Positions 61,339 through 64,000 of a DNA stretch of 64,000 nucleotides are shown piece by piece (position 1 is the first letter of the stretch; every line of letters starts with the position of its first letter). The notes under the pieces were generated by a model. That model was not told where the DNA came from. It saw nothing but the letters and a program-made list of their open reading frames with translations, and ran no database searches. Source of the stretch: G963664115 sp965216035 (GTDB lineage: Bacteria > Acidobacteriota > Terriglobia > 20CM-2-55-15); NCBI GenBank assembly GCA_965216035.1, contig CBDCFM010000021.1, positions 124,001 through 188,000 on the forward strand. The letters are read 5' to 3'. The position numbers and the translations under genes are program-made.

Positions 61339-62011
61339 CTGCCTCTCCCGAGGTAGCGATTTTACACCTTAGTGACCTGTCCGAATTTTGGGGAGCACCT
61401 CAATCGACTGCGTCTTCCGAATGTAGGGGGGTACCAGGGCCGAGCGGAACGTCACAGCTTCGCCCATCTTGGCGCGCACCTTCGGGATTTGCACCGTTAC
61501 CGGACCCAGGCCAGTCTGCAGCTCGCGTTCAGGCAGATAACCGTTGCGCACCACTCCAGCCTTCCCCGTCTCGGTTCGCCGATCGCCGTGCTGGGATAGC
61601 AGTTCGGACAGTTCGGCTTCCACAGCGCGTTGGATCAGCTGTTGCGCCCCCGTTCGTAGCAGGTCGGTCACTGGGTCTGCAATCGCTTCTCGATCTTCCA
61701 GTTCAATAACGATACTCTTACTCATAGTGGCGTATCTCCTTTGGTTGCTTTGAAGTCTTGTAAACAACAAATCAACCAGATACGCCGCTTTTCTTCAATC
61801 CCTCAAACACCAGATTCGGTTATAACTCGCTAGAAGGATCGACGTCCCCCTAGTGACTATGGAGACTTGAGACATTTCTTGCCTATAAACCCATCCTCAT
61901 AGTAACGTCTAAACTTCCGAGAGCGGTTCCCGGCCTGATACAGAAAGGGTGTCCAAACTGCGGTGGGGACACCGAGCGAAGACGCCCGCTGAACTGTGCT
62001 GAACTGCAATG

Positions 62012-62074
62012 ATGGAACCGCGCACCAAACTGGGCCATTACGAGATCCTCAGCCTTCAAGGCAACGCAAACTGA
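62012..62074 (+). pseudogene. Relic of a Ser/Thr kinase 5' end
   Basis: ATG 62012 encodes MEPRTKLGHYEILSLQGNAN-stop, a clean match to MEPGTKLGHYEILSxIGKGG up to the glycine loop, then a stop. It ends 79 bases before the family A gene. Confidence 0.8.
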
Positions 62075-62153
62075 GAGCGTAGTTCGTCGGGACACGGTGT
62101 CATCTGGGAAAGGTGCAAGAGGGAATGAACGTTCAAGAGGGGAAGGAGGAGAG

Positions 62154-62552
62154 ATGAAGAGAACGATTCAGGTAACGCTGCTGGCCCTGTTGTTCACCCT
62201 GTCGGTGGGTGCGATGGTGTCTTACGCGCACCACGCGTTCGGTGCGATCTACGAAACTTCAAGGGAGGTAGTGCTTGAAGACGTAACGATTGTCAGCGTG
62301 GCCTGGACGAATCCGCACACCCGAATTGCGTTCGATGTCACCGACGAGAACGGCGAGGTCACGCGCTGGAATACGGAAACAGGGAGTCCATCGGCTCTGT
62401 CGCGTATCGGTTGGTTGAGAAACGCCGTGACCGTCGGCGATGTCATCGACGTTGAGGTGAATCCGGCTACGGACGGGACGGCGCGCGGTCACCTGGCCAA
62501 AGTGACTTTAGCCAATGGTACGGTATTTGATCGTACCGGCATCGATAATTAA
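62154..62552 (+). CDS. Family A (DUF6152-like) small exported protein
   Basis: 132 aa from ATG 62154 (GGAAGGAGGAGAG upstream). Signal MKRTIQVTLLALLFTLSVGA...SYA, then HHAFGAIYETSREVVLEDVT, IVSVAWTNPHTRIAFDVTDE, NGEVTRWNTETGSPSALSRI, GWLRNAVTVGDVIDVEVNPA and HLAKVTLANGTVFDRTG. Classical DUF6152 (HHAFGAIY, NPHTRI). The family B gene starts 15 bases after the stop, so the A-B pair is one transcription unit. It is paralogous to 63445-63839. Confidence 0.9.
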   Translation: MKRTIQVTLLALLFTLSVGAMVSYAHHAFGAIYETSREVVLEDVTIVSVAWTNPHTRIAFDVTDENGEVTRWNTETGSPSALSRIGWLRNAVTVGDVIDVEVNPATDGTARGHLAKVTLANGTVFDRTGIDN

Positions 62553-62567
62553 GCGGGAGAATCCGAC

Positions 62568-63314
62568 ATGACCAGGCGTTCGGGTGCTGCGTGTTTTTTG
62601 ATCGTTGTTTTCTTCAGCCCCTCGCCCTACGGAACTGGCCAGGAGGCGGCTCCGGTCCGAGATCTGAACGGAGTGTGGAATGGCAGCGCGGTCATGGACC
62701 TGGAGCCGGTTCCCGAAATGACCGAGTGGGCACAGGAGCGGTTTGACGCAGCCCGACCGTTTCGGGGGCCGAGAGCGGTTGCGGTGTCCGAATCGAACGA
62801 CGGTTTCCGCATGTGCGATCCGCTGGGGTTTCCTCGCAACATCTTTTACGAACTCCGCGGGGTGGAGTTTTTCGAGACACCCAAAAAGATGTTGATGTTG
62901 TTCCAGTACCAGCGAACATGGCGCGAAATCTGGACAGATGGACGCGAGCTCCCGACGAACGTCGGGACTTACGAGCCGGGTGCTCCCGACCCGGCCTACT
63001 TGGGCTACGCCGTCGGCCGGTGGGTGGATGATGAGACGTTTGTCGTCAATTCTACGGGCTTCCATGAAGCGGCCTGGAGTGATCCGGAAGGTCACCCGCG
63101 GAGCGTGAGCGCGCGGATAGAAGAACGCTATCGTCGCATCGACCACGATACACTGGAAGTCACCGTGACAATCGATGATCCTGTAGCCTATACGGGGCCG
63201 TTCGTGGCGATGAGGCAGGTCTTGAGCTGGGACCCGGACCAGGAGTTCGAAGAGCAATTCTGCATCCCTTCGGAAGCCATCGAGTACATGTCCACGTTCG
63301 CGCCCCAGCGGTAG
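62568..63314 (+). CDS. Family B exported protein
   Basis: 248 aa. Signal MTRRSGAACFLIVVFFSPSP. Sequence: APVRDLNGVWNGSAVMDLEP, RMCDPLGFPRNIFYELRGVE, KKMLMLFQYQRTWREIWTDG, RELPTNVGTYEPGAPDPAYL, GYAVGRWVDDETFVVNSTGF, HEAAWSDPEGHPRSVSARIE and ERYRRIDHDTLEVTVTIDDP. The usual WEGDTLVVE reads WVDDETFVVN, a divergent form. Translationally close to the family A gene before it; a second A-B pair follows in tandem. Confidence 0.85.
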   Translation: MTRRSGAACFLIVVFFSPSPYGTGQEAAPVRDLNGVWNGSAVMDLEPVPEMTEWAQERFDAARPFRGPRAVAVSESNDGFRMCDPLGFPRNIFYELRGVEFFETPKKMLMLFQYQRTWREIWTDGRELPTNVGTYEPGAPDPAYLGYAVGRWVDDETFVVNSTGFHEAAWSDPEGHPRSVSARIEERYRRIDHDTLEVTVTIDDPVAYTGPFVAMRQVLSWDPDQEFEEQFCIPSEAIEYMSTFAPQR

Positions 63315-63444
63315 GGACAGCGATTCGCCCGGTGGCCCTCGGTTGAGCGGCCGGCGTTGATCGTTGAAGTGTCGTTTTGATAATAGTAGTTTGACCGCCC
63401 TGATGGTCATCCGTAAGTACCAGCAAGAGGTTGAGGAGGTAGAG

Positions 63445-63839
63445 ATGAAGACAATCGGAGTAGCTCTGCTGACCGCGCTGCTCGCCGTGTCGGTGGGCGT
63501 GACAGCGTCATACGCGCACCACGCGTTCGGTGCAATTTATGAAAGCTCAAAGCAGGTTGCGTTTGATCAAGTGAAGATTGTCAGCGTGGCCTGGACGAAT
63601 CCGCACACCCGCATTGCGTTCGATGTCACCGAGGAGAACGGCAACGTGATCCGTTGGGACACGGAGACGGGGAGCCCGTCGGCTCTGTCGCGCATAGGCT
63701 GGTTGAGAAACGCCGTGAAGCCCGGCGAGTCATCGACGTTGCCGTACAACCGGCGCTGGACGGAACCAACCGCGGTCACCTGTTCCGCGTTGTCTTGCCT
63801 GATGGCACGGAGTTCAATCGCCGCGGCGCCTTAAGGTAA
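63445..63839 (+). pseudogene. Family A (DUF6152-like) gene with one frameshift
   Basis: ATG 63445 (GAGGAGGTAGAG upstream) encodes MKTIGVALLTALLAVSVGVT, then HHAFGAIYESSKQVAFDQVK, IVSVAWTNPHTRIAFDVTEE and SALSRIGWLRNAVKPGE. At about 63730 one base is missing. The other frame gives VIDVAVQPALDGTNRGHLFR, VVLPDGTEFNRRGALR-stop at 63839, completing the family. Translation without correction ends at 63834 with an unrelated tail. It may be a sequencing error. First gene of the second tandem A-B pair. Confidence 0.82.
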
Positions 63840-63854
63840 GGTGGAGAACCCGAC

Positions 63855-64000
63855 ATGATCATGCGTTCCGGCGGTGTATATTTCCTCGTGATTCTGTTTC
63901 TCAGCTTGTCGCCTTACGGAACGGCACAGGAACCGGCGCCGGTTCGCGAGTTGACCGGCGTCTGGGAGAGCGAGGGGGCGAATTTTGACGCTCAGTTCCC
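63855..64000 (+). CDS. Family B exported protein (3' end outside window)
   Basis: ATG 63855 starts MIMRSGGVYFLVILFLSLSP, YGTAQEPAPVRELTGVWESE..., running off the window. The signal peptide and APVRxLxGVW are close to those of 62568-63314 (SPYGTGQEAAPVRDLNGVW). Starts 15 bases after the family A gene, as in the first pair. Confidence 0.82.
   Translation, partial: MIMRSGGVYFLVILFLSLSPYGTAQEPAPVRELTGVWESEGANFDAQF

Larger units (their letters stand above)
60023..61402 (-). mobile_element. IS3-family insertion sequence (1380 bp)
   Basis: Inserted in IS256 copy 3 with a 3-bp duplication (ATC at 60020-60022 and 61403-61405). The ends are inverted repeats: GGAGGGGCTCCCC at the left against TGAGGTGCTCCCC on the complement of the right end, both followed within a few bases by TTCGGACAGG. 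Contains orfA and orfB on the minus strand. Confidence 0.92.
59095..61725 (-). pseudogene. IS256-family transposase, copy 3, split by IS3
   Basis: The N-terminal part (61725-61403) runs MSKSIVIELEDREA to YIRKTQSI, and the C-terminal part (60022-59095) resumes MEAAVPWLYLKGVSSGEMGD and contains all DDE motifs (VWADGIYSG, AIGDGAMGFW, NPIESTFAT). It has several substitutions relative to copies 1 and 2 (for example LADAEK for HADAEK, QTRQQ for ETHQQ), so it is an older or separately arrived copy. Inactive as a protein. Confidence 0.93.
59060..61828 (-). mobile_element. IS256-family insertion sequence, copy 3, interrupted by an IS3 element
   Basis: Terminal repeats as in copies 1 and 2, flanked by a perfect 9-bp duplication, GCTAGAAGG, at 59051-59059 and 61829-61837. 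The length of 2769 bp equals 1386 bp plus an IS3-family insert of 1380 bp and its 3-bp duplication. The IS3 insert lies at 60023-61402. Confidence 0.95.

Noticed and set aside
1..64000. tRNA or rRNA genes, prophage, secondary-metabolite cluster, replication origin
   Set aside because: I looked for cloverleaf and rRNA signatures, phage structural genes, large synthase domains and dnaA-box clusters and saw none.

Overview
ORGANISM. The window is a GC-rich bacterial chromosome segment dense in exported proteins. It has many secreted beta-propellers, exported metallo-beta-lactamase-fold hydrolases, a PQQ-type dehydrogenase, Tat-exported oxidoreductases and small HH-motif proteins of the DUF6152 type. 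Ten relics of Ser/Thr protein kinase (STPK) 5' ends have the wording typical of Acidobacteriota kinases. This suggests an Acidobacteriota (Vicinamibacteria-like) genome; it is inferred from protein style, and no rRNA or other marker gene is present. LAYOUT. 1-8.1 kb: a 5'-truncated amidohydrolase, an NHL propeller, a DUF1080 lipoprotein, an SRPBCC gene split by an IS256-family element (copy 1), a second propeller and a small coiled-coil gene. 8.1-14.8 kb: a cyclase-family protein, a Vgb-like propeller, a kinase relic split by a structured insert that itself carries IS256 copy 2, then an MBL-fold protein with an altered metal motif. 14.8-24.2 kb: a D-aminoacylase-like amidohydrolase lying between a kinase 5' relic and a kinase 3' relic, a frameshifted CMD-family lipoprotein, a nested palindromic repeat, a propeller lipoprotein, an alpha/beta hydrolase and a lectin-like protein. 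24.2-32.1 kb: two MBL enzymes, a diheme cytochrome c, a DUF3500 protein and a fusion of two secreted families (here called A and B). 32.4-42.6 kb: a Tat-exported ThDP enzyme with a cytochrome c, a truncated A gene, a frameshifted cupin, a PQQ dehydrogenase, GNAT, HicAB, a Tat-exported FAD oxidoreductase and an A-B pair. 42.9-49.1 kb: a two-subunit molybdenum hydroxylase and a DUF5916 outer-membrane protein. 49.4-58.9 kb: VOC, cupin, GYD, GlcG-like, B, a B-A pair on the minus strand, a secreted paralogue, A, DoxX and MBL. 59-61.8 kb: IS256 copy 3 interrupted by an IS3-family element. 62.1-64 kb: a tandem A-B-A-B array running off the window. THEMES. (1) Ten degraded STPK 5' ends and at least four 3' ends, all on the plus strand, punctuate the window, and unrelated genes sit in the kinase gaps; two such genes end one base inside a kinase tail. 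(2) Families A (DUF6152-like) and B (an uncharacterised secreted protein) occur as adjacent pairs four times and as one fusion, which points to a shared envelope function. (3) Three 131-bp terminal-inverted-repeat elements of identical length, a 277-bp nested palindrome, three IS256 insertions with perfect 9-bp target duplications and several one-base frameshifts show a region under heavy rearrangement and decay.
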